The position numbers and the translations under genes are program-made. From NCBI GenBank assembly GCA_028280885.1, contig JANQKY010000089.1:25253-89252 (forward strand): 64,000 nt of DNA, in the 5' to 3' direction. Source of the DNA: Tepidamorphus sp. GTDB taxonomy: Bacteria; Pseudomonadota; Alphaproteobacteria; Rhizobiales; Tepidamorphaceae. Of the stretch, positions 7,771 to 18,000 are shown one piece after another. Each line of letters starts with the position of its first letter. Position 1 is the first letter of the stretch. A model generated the notes under the pieces. The model searched no databases, was not told where the DNA came from, and saw only the letters and a program-made list of their open reading frames with translations.

Positions 7771-7809
7771 GCGGGTGCGGGCGGCGGGTGCGGGCGGCGG
7801 GTGCGGGCC
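7771..7809. repeat. three tandem 13-bp repeats
   Basis: Three head-to-tail copies of GCGGGTGCGGGCG (last base differs in the third) lie between the two small secreted-protein genes. This is a G-rich minisatellite, upstream of the HdeA-like gene and reaching almost to the stop codon of the glycine-zipper gene. Confidence 0.85.
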
Positions 7810-7817
7810 CAGGGCCG

Positions 7818-8168
7818 TCAGTAGACCCGGCCGGACATGCATTGCGTGAAGGCGCGGTCGTAGATTGCCCGGTGCTTGCGCGAATTGGCGTCCGCGCCGG
7901 CGACGGCGCCGATCCCCGCGCCGATGATCGCCCCGGTGCCCGCGCCCTTCTTGCCGCCGACGATGCCGCCGAACACCGCCCCGCCGATCGCGCCGGCTGC
8001 TCCGCCGGCAAAGGCGCCGACCGGCGCGGGCGGTGCATAGTCGTGCGACATGCGCGCCGCATAGCGGCTGCAATAGCCGTAGGACGCTGCCTGCGCCGGC
8101 ACGCTCGCAGCGACGATCGTCGCAAGCGCGGCCAGCACCGACAGGCCGAAACCCGTGGTCGTCCTCAT
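7818..8168 (-). CDS. secreted glycine-zipper protein
   Basis: A 116-residue protein with a signal peptide (residues 1-27, cleavage after VPAQA). It has a central double glycine-zipper region of about 45 residues rich in G-x3-G spacing (GAFAGGAAGAIGGAVFGGIV and GAIIGAGIGAVAGA), then a short tail with one cysteine (FTQCMSGRVY). Such regions insert in or span membranes in the YMGG/OmpA-like glycine-zipper families. No lipobox is evident. It lies just upstream of the HdeA-like gene on the same strand, so the two may be co-transcribed as an envelope-stress pair. Confidence 0.75.
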   Translation of the reverse strand: MRTTTGFGLSVLAALATIVAASVPAQAASYGYCSRYAARMSHDYAPPAPVGAFAGGAAGAIGGAVFGGIVGGKKGAGTGAIIGAGIGAVAGADANSRKHRAIYDRAFTQCMSGRVY

Positions 8169-8258
8169 CTGCCAATTCCTCCCTCAGTCGAATCGCATTG
8201 TCCGAAATCAGGATGCGATTAGGTCACGAGGATGACGCCGCGCCAACAGCAAAACCAA

Positions 8259-8286
8259 AAAACCCGCGGCGTTTGCCGCGGGTTTT
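8259..8286. terminator. bidirectional intrinsic terminator after cbtA
   Basis: A perfect 12-bp stem (AAAACCCGCGGC / GCCGCGGGTTTT) with a GTTT loop, flanked by A-runs and T-runs on the two strands. It lies 27 bp past the cbtA stop codon and so ends the cbtBA transcript. Confidence 0.85.
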
Positions 8287-8313
8287 GAAGACCTTGACGC
8301 CTGCCGGCGCCCG

Positions 8314-8988
8314 TTAAGCCGGCTTCATCCGCGAAATCGCATATCCGGCGATCGCCGCCGGCACGATCCAGATCAGCGCCTGCACGACGAGCGAGCGCGC
8401 GGCGAACTCGGCCGCCAGCTCCGCCGGCACCATGCTTTCCATCACCGCGGCATGCGGCGCGCCGATGACATGCGGAAGGACGATCAGCACGATGCCGGCG
8501 CCGACCCAGACGGCGGAGCGGCCGAGGAAGATCGCCGCGATGCCGAGCGCGGTCGCCACCGCCGTGCCGATCCACCAGACCTGCCGGGCCTCGAGCGCCG
8601 CAGCCGAGGCGCCTGGCAGTTCCGGCGCAAGCCCCATCGCCGGCGCGAGCCCGGTCGCGAAGAAGCCGGCGACCGCCCAGGGAACGATGCTTCGGGCGGT
8701 GATCTCGGCGCCCTTGGCGAACATTGCCGCAAGCAGCATCCAGGTGTAGCCGACCGCGATCAGCACGGTTGCCACGATGGTCATGAGGCCGCGCATGCCG
8801 CCCTCCTCGCCGCCATGCGCCTCGCCGCTGTGGACCAGCAGGAACTGCGCCGCGCTGGCGACGTCCTTTGCCTCGAATTCCTCCGCGTGAAGGATGAGCG
8901 GCGTCGTCATGACGGCCTCGACGCCGCCCACGATGATGCCCCCGGCGATGCCTCCGATGAGGCCGCCGGCCAGAATTCTGGTCAACAT
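8314..8988 (-). CDS. cbtA: cobalt transporter subunit CbtA
   Basis: A 224-residue inner-membrane protein with about five to six hydrophobic segments, matching CbtA, the membrane partner of the B12-regulated cobalt uptake pair CbtAB. The first helix carries the typical GGLIGGIAGGIIVGGVEA stretch and a conserved central HSGEAHGGEEGG segment. It follows cbtB by 24 bp on the same strand. The B12 riboswitch upstream of cbtB supports cobalt import for corrin synthesis. Transport by CbtAB is predicted from regulon context in the literature rather than shown for this protein. Confidence 0.9.
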   Translation of the reverse strand: MLTRILAGGLIGGIAGGIIVGGVEAVMTTPLILHAEEFEAKDVASAAQFLLVHSGEAHGGEEGGMRGLMTIVATVLIAVGYTWMLLAAMFAKGAEITARSIVPWAVAGFFATGLAPAMGLAPELPGASAAALEARQVWWIGTAVATALGIAAIFLGRSAVWVGAGIVLIVLPHVIGAPHAAVMESMVPAELAAEFAARSLVVQALIWIVPAAIAGYAISRMKPA

Positions 8989-9012
8989 GATGGTGTTCCT
9001 GTCTGCCTGCGC

Positions 9013-9186
9013 CTAGTGGCAGGGGAAGGACATGGCGTGCCGCGCGTCATGGGCGGCATCATGCAGCGCCTGCGGCGCGGCGAAGCCCGTTCCGAAGACC
9101 AGAAAGGCCCCCATCACGAACACGAGCGCGGCAAGGCCGAGCCTGGAGGATACGGAGGCGGAGCTGGAAACTGTCGCTGTCGTCAT
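9013..9186 (-). CDS. cbtB: cobalt transporter subunit CbtB
   Basis: A 57-residue protein with one transmembrane helix (residues about 15-37) and a histidine-rich tail (ALHDAAHDARHAMSFPCH). This is the classic CbtB architecture, in which the C-terminal histidines are thought to bind cobalt. The correct start is the ATG at 9184-9186, which gives the family's normal length; the frame is open much further upstream but runs through the riboswitch. It is the first gene of the cbtBA operon, 50 bp downstream of the B12 box. Confidence 0.92.
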   Translation of the reverse strand: MTTATVSSSASVSSRLGLAALVFVMGAFLVFGTGFAAPQALHDAAHDARHAMSFPCH

Positions 9187-9238
9187 CGTCTTGTCCCTTC
9201 TGCCGCTCGTCCCGGCGGCATCCTGATTGGTCCCACGA

Positions 9239-9445
9239 ACCGGCAGGTCTCCTGGCTTGCGCCTCGCATACCGCTCTCTCCCTTCCCGGCTCGGACAAGC
9301 CAGTGGATCGATCGAGACCGGTACAGGGCCGTGACCATGGGGGTCGCGACCCTGGCGCCTACAGTTGCGGGGACAGCCGCGGACTTCGGATTCCGTTATG
9401 CGGAAAGCCCGGCACCGCGTTCCCTCTTCGCCCTTTCGGGACCGG
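9239..9445 (-). promoter_or_regulatory. cobalamin riboswitch upstream of cbtBA
   Basis: Read on the minus strand the segment shows the hallmarks of the AdoCbl aptamer in order: AGGGAACGCGGTGCC, then GGCTGTCCCCGCAACTGTAG, then CCACTGG and GCCGGGAAGG, and the 3' B12 box GCCAGGAGACCTGCC. The box ends about 53 nt before the cbtB start codon, so cobalamin should turn off cobalt import. Confidence 0.96.
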
Positions 9446-9600
9446 ATCGGGTGCGACAGTACACGGTCAATCCCGTCCGCGTCGAGAGCAATTGCGACGC
9501 CCTGCGTCCTGAAGTCGACGGCGCGGGCGCGCCGGCCATCAGGTTTCCCGATAACTTTTCCGCTGCCGCGACCCGGCAAGCCGTGCTAGCGATTTCGCCA

Positions 9601-10587
9601 ATGCACGATTTAGCGATCACCCTCGCCATCCTGTTCGTCGCCCTGTGCGTGGAGGCGGCTGCCGGCTATCCCGACGCGCTGTTTAAACGTCTGCGCCATC
9701 CGGTGGTCTGGATCGGCGCGCTGATCGGCTGGCTCGACCGGACGCTCAACCGGGAGGGCGCGCCGGAGCGGATGCGCCGGCTTGGCGGCGTTGCAGCGCT
9801 TCTTTTGCTTCTTTGCGGTACCGCATTGCCCGCTCTCGCCCTTCAATGGCTGGCGATCGCGGCAATGCCGGCGGCCCTGGCCGTCCTCCTCCTCGGCATC
9901 GCCGCCTCCAGCCTGTTCGCCCAGCGCAGCCTGTGGAACCATGTCGCAGCGGTCGCCGAAGGCCTTGAGACGAACGGGCTTGCCGGCGGCCGCGCCGCCC
10001 TGCGCCATATCGTCGGCCGCGATCCCGATAGCCTCGACGAGGCGGGCATCACGCGCGCGGCGATCGAGAGCCTGGCGGAGAACTTCTCCGACGGCGTCGT
10101 CGCCCCGGCGCTGTGGTGCGGCCTGTTCGGGTTGCCGGGAGCGGTCGCCTACAAGGCGGTCAACACCGCCGATTCGATGATCGGCCACCGCACCGACCGG
10201 CATCGCGCCTTCGGCTGGGCGGCGGCCCGGTTCGACGATCTCGTAAACCTGCCCGCCTCGCGGCTGTCGGCCGTCTGGATCCTGATCGCCGCATTGCTGA
10301 TGCGTCTGGATGCGGCAAGCGGCTTAAGGGCGACCAAGCGCGATGCGCGCCGCCACCGCTCGCCCAATGCCGGCTGGCCGGAAGCGGCCATGGCCGGTGC
10401 GCTGCAAATCCGCATCGCCGGTCCGCGCAGCTATTCAGGCGTGCGGCGGGAGGATCACTGGATGGGCGATGGCCGCGAAGAAATCGGCGCTGCCGATATC
10501 CGTGGCGCGCTGGCGCTCTACCGCACCGCCTGCGCCGTGCAGGTCGCGGCCGTCGCCCTGCTGCTGGCGCTCATCTGGCCATGGTGA
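9601..10587 (+). CDS. cobD: adenosylcobinamide-phosphate synthase CobD (CbiB)
   Basis: A 328-residue membrane protein that attaches aminopropanol (or its phosphate) to adenosylcobyric acid, giving adenosylcobinamide (phosphate). Conserved family segments are visible: [20 protein letters not shown], the [20 protein letters not shown] stretch with the following DDLVN, and [15 protein letters not shown] near the C-terminus. Hydrophobic helices lie at residues about 1-20, 60-80, 80-105 and 310-328. The start at 9601 fits the family length; the frame upstream is an artefact of crossing the riboswitch. It is convergent with cobQ, their ends overlapping by 17 bp. The usual partner cobC (threonine-phosphate decarboxylase) is not in the window. 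Confidence 0.95.
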   Translation: MHDLAITLAILFVALCVEAAAGYPDALFKRLRHPVVWIGALIGWLDRTLNREGAPERMRRLGGVAALLLLLCGTALPALALQWLAIAAMPAALAVLLLGIAASSLFAQRSLWNHVAAVAEGLETNGLAGGRAALRHIVGRDPDSLDEAGITRAAIESLAENFSDGVVAPALWCGLFGLPGAVAYKAVNTADSMIGHRTDRHRAFGWAAARFDDLVNLPASRLSAVWILIAALLMRLDAASGLRATKRDARRHRSPNAGWPEAAMAGALQIRIAGPRSYSGVRREDHWMGDGREEIGAADIRGALALYRTACAVQVAAVALLLALIWPW

Positions 10588-12046
10588 GCAGCCGGTCGAT
10601 ATCGACATGCGCCTCCAGATGGTCGGCAAGCCCGTCAAGCGCCGCATCGACACCGGCTTCGTAATCCACCGATGACACCGCCCCGAACCGCTTGAGCCAG
10701 GCGGCCCGCTGCCGGTCGTCGGCGAAGAAGCCATGCGCATAGGTCGCGGCGATCCGCCCGTCCGGCGAAACCGCTCCATCGACGCGGCCATCGCCATAGC
10801 GCACCAGCGGGCGGGCGGCATCCGGCCCCGTCGTCCAGCCGATATGCATTTCGTAGCCCGTAAACGGCAGACCGTCGGCGACGGTTTCGCCTTTGACTTC
10901 GACGAGCGTCTTGTCCGGTGTCAGCACGGTCTCGACATCGAGCAGTCCGAGCCCTTCGACGGTCTCAGGCCGCCCCTCGATGCCACCGGGATCGGCGATC
11001 GATTGACCCAGCATCTGATAGCCGCCGCACAGGCCGAGCACCCGGCCGCCGCGCCTGGCATGCGCCAGGATATCGATATCCCAGCCGCATCGACGAACCG
11101 CCGCAAGATCGGCGATCGTCGCCTTGGAGCCGGGCAGGATGACCAGATCGCAGACCGGCAGCGGCTCGCCCGGCTCGACCATCGTGACCGCGACATCGGG
11201 CTCGGCGCGCAGCGGGTCGAGATCGTCGAAATTGGCAATCCGCGGGAAGACCGGCACGGCAACTGTTAAGCAACCATCCCCGTTGGCCGCGTCATCGCGC
11301 TCCGACAGGCCATAGGCATCTTCCGCCGGCAGCTTTGCCGCTTCCGGGAAATGCGGCACGAGCCCGAGCGGCGCCCAGCCGGTCTTCTCGGCGATCGCCG
11401 CCATGCCGGCATCGAAGAGACTGGCGTCGCCGCGCATGCGGTTGACCAGGAACCCCTCGATCATCGCGGCGTCTTCGGGCGCGACCACCGTCTTGGTGCC
11501 GACCAGGCTGGCGATCACCCCGCCCCGGTCGATATCGCCGATCAGCACCACCGGCACGTCGGCTGCCCGGGCAAAGCCCATATTGGCGATATCGTTTTCC
11601 CTTAAATTAATTTCGGACGCGCTGCCCGCCCCCTCGACGAGCACCAGATCGGCGCGGCTCTTGAGGCGCGCGAAGCTGTCGAGCACCGGGGCCAGCAGAT
11701 CCTTCTTGACCGCCTGGAAATCCCGCGCGCGGGCCTGGCCATGGATCCGGCCCTGCACGACGATCTGCGCGCCGGTCTCGCTCTGCGGCTTTAAAAGCAC
11801 CGGGTTCATGTCGACATGGGGGGCAAGGCCGCAGGCGCGCGCCTGCAGCGCCTGGGCGCGGCCGATCTCGCCGCCCTCCGGCGTCACGGCGGCGTTGTTC
11901 GACATGTTCTGCGGCTTGAACGGCGCGATCCGATAACCACGCCGCGCCAGCGCCCGGCACAGGCCCGCGACGATCAGCGACTTGCCGACATTCGAGCCCG
12001 TGCCCTGAAACATCAGGGCGCGGCCCGAACCGGGCGTCGTCGGCAT
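10571..12046 (-). CDS. cobQ: cobyric acid synthase CobQ
   Basis: A 491-residue ATP-dependent amidotransferase that amidates carboxylates b, d, e and g of adenosylcobyrinic acid a,c-diamide. The N-terminal synthetase domain has the P-loop-like [20 protein letters not shown] (residues about 13-32) and [15 protein letters not shown]. The C-terminal triad-type glutaminase domain contains the nucleophile in [12 protein letters not shown] and the YEMHIGWT segment with the conserved histidine. It is the third gene of cobP-cobO-cobQ; its ATG overlaps the cobO stop codon. Confidence 0.97.
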   Translation of the reverse strand: MPTTPGSGRALMFQGTGSNVGKSLIVAGLCRALARRGYRIAPFKPQNMSNNAAVTPEGGEIGRAQALQARACGLAPHVDMNPVLLKPQSETGAQIVVQGRIHGQARARDFQAVKKDLLAPVLDSFARLKSRADLVLVEGAGSASEINLRENDIANMGFARAADVPVVLIGDIDRGGVIASLVGTKTVVAPEDAAMIEGFLVNRMRGDASLFDAGMAAIAEKTGWAPLGLVPHFPEAAKLPAEDAYGLSERDDAANGDGCLTVAVPVFPRIANFDDLDPLRAEPDVAVTMVEPGEPLPVCDLVILPGSKATIADLAAVRRCGWDIDILAHARRGGRVLGLCGGYQMLGQSIADPGGIEGRPETVEGLGLLDVETVLTPDKTLVEVKGETVADGLPFTGYEMHIGWTTGPDAARPLVRYGDGRVDGAVSPDGRIAATYAHGFFADDRQRAAWLKRFGAVSSVDYEAGVDAALDGLADHLEAHVDIDRLLTMAR

Positions 12047-12666
12047 CAGAACTCGATGCCTTCCTGCGCCTTCACGCCGGCGGCGAAGTGGTGCTTGACC
12101 AGCGTCATCTCGGTGACCAGATCGGCCGCCTCGATCAGCTCCGGCTTGGCGTTGCGGCCGGTGACGACGACATGCAGGTCGTCGCGGCGGTCCTTCAGGG
12201 CCGCGACGACATCGGCGAGCGGCAGATAGTCGTAGCGCAGCGCGATGTTCATTTCATCGAGAATGACCAGCGCAATCTCCGGATCGGCCATCAGCGCCCG
12301 GGCCTTCTCCCAGGCCTTCTCGGCCGCCTCGATGTCGCGCGCCTTGTCCTGCGTTTCCCAGGTAAAGCCCTCGCCCATCGTGTACCATTCGATGAGATCG
12401 CCGAAGCGCTCCAGAGCGCCCCGCTCGCCCGTTGACCAGGCACCCTTGATGAACTGCACGACGCCGACCTTGCGGCCATGGCCGAGCATCCGCATCGCCA
12501 GCCCGAAGGCCGCCGTCGACTTGCCCTTGCCGGGCCCGGTATTGACGATCAGCAGACCCTTCTCGATGGTCTTCGAGGCGACCTCGGCGTCCTGCACCGC
12601 CTTGCGCTTTTCCATCTTCGCCCGATGACGTTGGGCTTGGCGATCGGCATCGTTGTTTTCGCTCAT
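12046..12666 (-). CDS. cobO: cob(I)yrinic acid a,c-diamide adenosyltransferase CobO
   Basis: A 206-residue CobA/CobO-type corrinoid adenosyltransferase that transfers the 5'-deoxyadenosyl group of ATP to Co(I) of the corrin. The P-loop is [20 protein letters not shown] (residues about 42-61). The [13 protein letters not shown] and [14 protein letters not shown] segments are typical, as is the [20 protein letters not shown] block. Its start overlaps the cobP stop by four bases (ATGA), showing translational coupling. Confidence 0.97.
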   Translation of the reverse strand: MSENNDADRQAQRHRAKMEKRKAVQDAEVASKTIEKGLLIVNTGPGKGKSTAAFGLAMRMLGHGRKVGVVQFIKGAWSTGERGALERFGDLIEWYTMGEGFTWETQDKARDIEAAEKAWEKARALMADPEIALVILDEMNIALRYDYLPLADVVAALKDRRDDLHVVVTGRNAKPELIEAADLVTEMTLVKHHFAAGVKAQEGIEF

Positions 12667-13187
12667 AGCTGCTCCGCCCTTGGGCCTTTCAGGGTAACCG
12701 GTAGTCCGGCGGCGAGGAAATAGACGCTATCGGCCCGTTTGGCGATCCGTTTGTTCAAGATCCCCTGTTGATCGCGGAAGCGGCGACCAAGCGGCGTATC
12801 GGGCACGATTGACAGGCCGACCTCGTTGGAGACGAGCACCGTCGGCGCCGTGCGGGCAATCAGCGCGGCGTCCAGATCCTCGCTCGCGGCCTCGATATCG
12901 TGATCGCCGAGCATCAGATTGCTCAGCCACAGCGTCAGGCAATCGACGAGCAGCGGGCAATCCTCCGGCGCCTTCCGAACGGCCTCAGGCAGCGCGATCG
13001 GCGCCTCGAAGGTCCGCCAGCTATCGCCGCGCCGGCCCCGATGCGCCTCGATCCGCGCCCGCATCTCGTCGTCGAAGGCCTGTGCCGTCGCGATATAGGT
13101 CCAGGGCGGCGGCAGGTCCTCGATCCGCGCCTCGGCGAATTCGCTTTTGCCCGACCGGGCGCCGCCAAGGACGAGAGTGACCGTCAT
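12663..13187 (-). CDS. cobP: adenosylcobinamide kinase / guanylyltransferase CobP (CobU)
   Basis: A 174-residue bifunctional enzyme that phosphorylates adenosylcobinamide and then attaches GMP to give adenosylcobinamide-GDP. The P-loop is at the very N-terminus (LVLGGARSGKSEFAE, residues 5-19). The guanylylated histidine lies in RIEAHRGRRG (H49), and the LLVDCLTLWLSNLM and VSNEVGLSIVPDTPLGRRFR blocks are intact. It is the first gene of its operon. Its 5' end is 71 bp from the plus-strand riboswitch, so the two transcripts diverge from one short region. Confidence 0.96.
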   Translation of the reverse strand: MTVTLVLGGARSGKSEFAEARIEDLPPPWTYIATAQAFDDEMRARIEAHRGRRGDSWRTFEAPIALPEAVRKAPEDCPLLVDCLTLWLSNLMLGDHDIEAASEDLDAALIARTAPTVLVSNEVGLSIVPDTPLGRRFRDQQGILNKRIAKRADSVYFLAAGLPVTLKGPRAEQL

Positions 13188-13257
13188 TCCCCACGCTCCA
13201 GATGCCTGCGGACCGGTTCCGATTGACTCGCGCAGGCCGAACCCATAGGGACATAAG

Positions 13258-13450
13258 GGACGGTCCTTCCATTGGGAAGGTGAAAAGGGAACGCGGTCCC
13301 GGTCGAAGGCGCAGTTTGCTCAGACCGAAATCCGCGGCTGCCCCCGCAACTGTAGGCGGAGAGCTGCTCGTCACGTGTCCACTGGGCCCTGATCGGCCCG
13401 GGAAGGCGACGGATGGCGATTTGATCCGCGAGCCAGGAGACCTGCCGTCT
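13258..13450 (+). promoter_or_regulatory. cobalamin riboswitch upstream of the DUF1636-cobW-cobN operon
   Basis: AdoCbl aptamer hallmarks appear in order on the plus strand: AAAGGGAACGCGGT, then GCGGCTGCCCCCGCAACTGT, then CCACTGGGCC paired to GGCCCGGGAAGG, and the B12 box GAGCCAGGAGACCTGCC (13430-13446). The following 86 nt hold stems close to the start codon at 13537, suited to translational control. Confidence 0.96.
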
Positions 13451-13536
13451 AGCGATTATCACCGCAATGCCGGGCGGGGTGCGCCGGCGGACCGCGGCAG
13501 GCCGGTTGGTATCCCCCACCGGCATCTCCGCCGGAT

Positions 13537-14040
13537 ATGTCTTCGGACATGTCGCTTGCGGAACGGCTTTCGCACCCTCATCGGCGCAATGATGCGCTGT
13601 TCTTGGATGGGAGATTTGCGGTGGCCGAGAGCCAAAGACCGAAACTGTTCGTCTGCACCACCTGCCGCAAGGCCGGTAGCGATCCGCGTCCCGACGACGA
13701 ACCGCGCGACGGGCAGATGCTCTACGACGCCGTTTCAGAACGGATCACGGCGCTCGGCGCCGACGCGCCGATCGAGGTCGAGCCGGTCGTCTGCTTCGCC
13801 AATTGCGATCACGGCTGCTCCGCCGGCCTGATCCAGGACGGCAAGTGGGCCTATATGGTCGGCCGCATCGGCCCCGACGAGGCCGATGACCTGATCGCCT
13901 ATGGCGCGGCTTACGCCAACTCAAAAACCGGCGCCGTGCTGCGCTCGGGCCGGCCGGACTCCCTGCGCCACGCGATCGTCGGCCGCTTCCCCGCCCATCT
14001 CGCTTTCCAAACCGCAACCGTGAAGGACGCCGCCGAATGA
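13537..14040 (+). CDS. DUF1636 metal-binding protein of the cobalamin regulon
   Basis: A 167-residue DUF1636 protein with a thioredoxin-like [2Fe-2S] ferredoxin arrangement. Cysteines occur as FVCTTCRKAG near the start and as VVCFANCDHGCSAG in the second half, followed by KWAYMVGRI. These proteins are recurrent first genes of B12-riboswitch operons beside cobW; the biochemical role is unknown, though metal or cluster handling is likely. The first 27 residues before the conserved part may not be translated, since later starts exist. Its stop codon overlaps the cobW start (ATGA). Confidence 0.88.
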   Translation: MSSDMSLAERLSHPHRRNDALFLDGRFAVAESQRPKLFVCTTCRKAGSDPRPDDEPRDGQMLYDAVSERITALGADAPIEVEPVVCFANCDHGCSAGLIQDGKWAYMVGRIGPDEADDLIAYGAAYANSKTGAVLRSGRPDSLRHAIVGRFPAHLAFQTATVKDAAE

Positions 14041-15083
14041 GCCTCGCCAACACCAATGCCGGCAAGATTCCGGCAACCGTCATAACCGGCTTTCTCGGCG
14101 CCGGCAAGACGACGCTGGTCCGCCATGTGCTGGAAAACGCCAATGGCCGCCGCATCGCCATCATCGTCAACGAGTTCGGCTCGCTCGGCATCGACGGCGA
14201 GCTCCTGAAGAGCTGCGGCATCGCCGGCTGCTCGGACGACGATATCGTCGAACTGTCGAACGGCTGCATCTGCTGCACGGTCGCCGACGATTTCCTGCCG
14301 ACCATGCAGGCGCTGATCGACCGCGACGATCCGCCCGAGCACGTGCTGATCGAGACCTCCGGCCTCGCCTTGCCCAAACCGCTGATCAAGGCCTTCGACT
14401 GGCCCGATATCCGCTCGCGCATGACGGTCGACGGGGTAATTGCCGTGGTCGACGGGCCGGCGGTCGCCGACGGCCGCTTCGCCGATGATCCGCAAGCGGT
14501 CGCAGAGCAGCGCGCGGCCGACCCTTCCGTCGATCACGAAAACCCGCTTCACGAGGTCTACGAGGACCAGTTGTCCGCCGCCGATCTGATCATCCTGAAC
14601 AAGACCGACCTGATCGAGGAGGGCGACATCGCCCCGTTGAAACAGACGATCGCCGACTCCACGCCGCGCGCGGTGAAGGTCGTCGAGGCGCGCGAGGGCC
14701 GCATCGATCCGGCGGTGCTGCTCGGCCTTCTGGCGGCTGCCGAGGATGATCTCGACGCCCGCCCCTCCCATCACGACGGCGCCGACGATCACGAGCACGA
14801 TGATTTCGACACCTTCGTCATGGAGATCGATGAAATCGACACGCCGGACGCCTTGATCGCCCGCCTTGAGGCCGCCGCCGCGGCTCACGACATCCTGCGC
14901 ATCAAGGGCTTCCTGTCGGTCAAGGGCAAGCCGATGCGGCTCGCCGTCCAGGGCGTCGGCACCCGCTTCCGCCACACCTTCGACCGCCCCTGGGCGCCGG
15001 ACGAACCGCGCACCGGTCATCTGGTGGTGATCGCCGAAACCGGCTTCGACCGCGCGGCGATCGAGGCGGCGATCCGGGGGTAG
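14037..15083 (+). CDS. cobW: CobW, COG0523-family GTPase for cobalt handling
   Basis: A 348-residue G3E GTPase thought to deliver cobalt to the chelatase. Visible motifs are the P-loop GFLGAGKTTLVRHVL (residues about 16-30), the metal-binding CICCTV motif, and the guanine-specificity motif NKTDL. An acidic histidine-rich stretch (HHDGADDHEHDD, around residue 243) follows, then the C-terminal CobW_C domain ending FDRPWAPDEPRTGHLVVIAE. All functional elements are intact. It lies between DUF1636 and cobN. Confidence 0.96.
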   Translation: MSLANTNAGKIPATVITGFLGAGKTTLVRHVLENANGRRIAIIVNEFGSLGIDGELLKSCGIAGCSDDDIVELSNGCICCTVADDFLPTMQALIDRDDPPEHVLIETSGLALPKPLIKAFDWPDIRSRMTVDGVIAVVDGPAVADGRFADDPQAVAEQRAADPSVDHENPLHEVYEDQLSAADLIILNKTDLIEEGDIAPLKQTIADSTPRAVKVVEAREGRIDPAVLLGLLAAAEDDLDARPSHHDGADDHEHDDFDTFVMEIDEIDTPDALIARLEAAAAAHDILRIKGFLSVKGKPMRLAVQGVGTRFRHTFDRPWAPDEPRTGHLVVIAETGFDRAAIEAAIRG

Positions 15084-15096
15084 TGCGGGTCGCGCC

Positions 15097-18000
15097 ATGC
15101 ATATCCTGGTCAGGGACACCCGCTCGCTGGACGATACCGAGGTCGCCGTCGATCTCGGCCAATCGCCGGCCGACCTGGTTTTCCTGTCCTTTTCCGATTC
15201 CGACTTAGGTGCCGCCGCCGACGTCTGGCGCAAAGCGGGCGACCTGCCGGGCCTGCGGCTTGCCAATCTCGCCGCGCTGAAACATCCCCTCTCGGTCGAC
15301 CTCTATGTCGAGCAGGTGATCGAGCACGCCCGCTGCGTGGTGATCCGGCTGCTCGGCGGGCTCGACTACTGGCGCTACGGGGCCGACGAAATCGCCCGGG
15401 CCTGCCGCGAGCGGGCCATTCCGCTGGCGATCGTACCCGGCGACGGCCGCGAGGACGAACGCCTGATCGACCTGTCGACGGTCGACACCGCCACGCGCGG
15501 CCGGCTCGACGCACTGCTGGCCGAGGGCGGGCCGGCCAATACCGAACGGGCGCTCAGGCTCGCCGCCCATCTGGCCGGCCTCGGACCGGATGATGGCGAA
15601 CCGGCCGAGCCGATGCCGCTGCACGGCAACTACACGCTTCGCACCAAGGCGGCCTTGGTGGATGGGCAGCCGAAGGCCGTGATCGTCTTCTACCGCGCCT
15701 ATCTGCTCGCCGGCGACCTCGCACCGGTCGACGCGCTCGCCGACGCGCTTGCCGAGCGCGGCTTCGCCGTCCATGCCTATCACGTCGCGAGCCTGAAGAT
15801 CGGTGAGACGGCGGATTTCATCGATGCCGAATTGCGGCGGCTGAAGCCCGCCGTCATCCTCAACGCCACCGGCTTCTCCGCCCGCCTCGAAGACGGCCCC
15901 TCGCCGCTCGATGCGGCCAATGCGCCGGTCCTGCAGGTGGTGCTCGCAAACGCCGACCGCGAGGCCTGGGCGGAATCGGCGCGGGGCTTGAGCCAGACCG
16001 ATCTCGCCATGCAGGTGGTGCTGCCGGAGCTCGACGGAAGGCTTCTCGCGACGGCAGTCTCGTTCAAGGAGCGCGAGCCGGAAATCCCCGGCCTCGAATT
16101 CGCTCGCACCGTCCACCGGCCCGATCCGGCCGGCATCGCGCTTGCCGCCGACCGGGCCGCCGGCTGGGCGCGGCTTGCCGGGACGCCCCGCGCGAAACGC
16201 CGGATCGCGCTGATCCTCTCCGACTATCCCGGCGCCGCGGGCCAGGACGCCCATGCGGTTGGCCTCGATTCGATCGAAAGCACGGCTGAGGTGCTGCGCC
16301 TGCTCGACGCGGAGGGCTTCGATACCGGCAACGCGTTGCCCGACAGCCGCGCGATCGTCGCAGCCCTGTGTGATGCGGATCCGACCCCGTTCCTGAGCCT
16401 CGCCGACTACCGCCGCGCCTTCAGCACTCTGCCGGAGGAAACACGCGCTCAGATTACCGAGGCCTGGGGCGCCCCGTCCGACGATCCGAACGTCAAGGAC
16501 GGCCATTTCGCCCTGCGCCTTGCCCGCTATGGCGGCATCATCGCCGCCGTCCAGCCCGATCGCGGCAACGCGCTCGACCGCAAGGACAGCTATCACGATC
16601 CCGACCTGCCGCCACGACACGCCTATGTCGCCTTCTATCTCTGGCTGAAGCAGGTCGAGCGGGTCCACGCGATCCTGCATCTGGGCACCCATGGCACGCT
16701 GGAATGGCTGCCCGGCAAGGCGGTCGCCCTGTCGCCGGCCTGCGCGCCAACGGCGCTTGTCGGCGGCACGCCCGTCCTCTATCCCTTCATCGTCAACAAT
16801 CCGGGCGAGGCGGCGGCCGCCAAGCGGCGGCTCGGCGCCGTCACCATCGGCCATCTGACACCGCCCCTGAAGCTTGCCGGCAGCCACGGCGCGGCCACAG
16901 AACTCGAACGCCTGATCGACGAATTCGCCGCCGCCGACGGCATGGACCGTCGCCGCACGACGATCCTGAAATCCGAGATCCTCGAACGCGCGGACGATGT
17001 CGGCCTTCTCGCCGAAAGCGGTGCGACGCCCGACATGGACGCCGACGACCGGCTCGCCCGTCTCGATGCCTATCTGTGCGACGTCAAGGACCTGCAGATC
17101 CGCGACGGCCTGCATGTCTTCGGCCGAATGCCGGCGGCCGAACAGCACACCGCGCTGATCGACGCCCTGAAAGCCGCCTCGCCGGATCTCGATCCAGAGC
17201 ACCTGGAAGCCCGCCTCGACGCCTCGGCTCAAGCCGAACGGACCGCCCTTCTGTCGGCACTGGACGGACACTTCGTGTCCCCGGGGCCGTCGGGGGCGCC
17301 GACGCGGGGGCGGGCCGACGTGCTGCCGACCGGGCGCAATCTCTTTGCGGTCGACCCGCGCGCGGTCCCGACCCGCTCGGCCATGGTGCTGGCCGAAAAG
17401 GCCGCCGAGGATCTCATCCGCCGCCATTTGCAGGACCATGGCGACTGGCCGCGCGCGATCGTCATCGACCTGTGGGGCTCGACCACGATGCGCACCGGCG
17501 GCGAGGACCTCGCGCTCGGCCTGGTACTGATCGGCGCAAAGCCCGTCTGGGACACAGGCTCCAACCGCGTAAACGGCTTCGAGATCTTACCCATAGCCCT
17601 GCTCGACCGCCCCCGATTGGACGTCACACTTCGTGTGTCGGGGCTGTTCAGGGATGCGTTCGAGGCGCAGATCGCGCTGTTCGACGCGGTTGTCCGGGCC
17701 GTCGCCGAGCGCGACGAGGAGGCCGACTGGAACCCGCTTGCCGCCGCCGCGCGCGGCCTTGAGGGCGATGCCCTGCGCAAGGCGACGACACGCATCTACG
17801 GCGCCGCGCCCGGCAGCTACGGCGCCGGCGTCACCCATCTGGTCGAGGCCGGGGCCTGGGACAGCCGTTCCGATCTCGGCACCGCCTATCTCAACGCCTC
17901 CGCGCACGCCTATGGCAAGGGGCTCGACGGCATCCGCGACGATCATGGCTTCGCCGAGCGCGTCCGCGCCGCCGGCGCCTTCGTCCACCAGCAGGACCAT

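Noticed and set aside
8452..9600. Upstream extension of the cobD frame through cbtA, cbtB and the riboswitch
   Set aside because: The extension crosses genes and an aptamer on the other strand; CobD homology begins at 9601.
15205..17439. A 744-codon open frame antisense to cobN
   Set aside because: It mirrors cobN codon structure in GC-rich DNA and has no recognisable domain; cobN itself has strong family motifs along this stretch.
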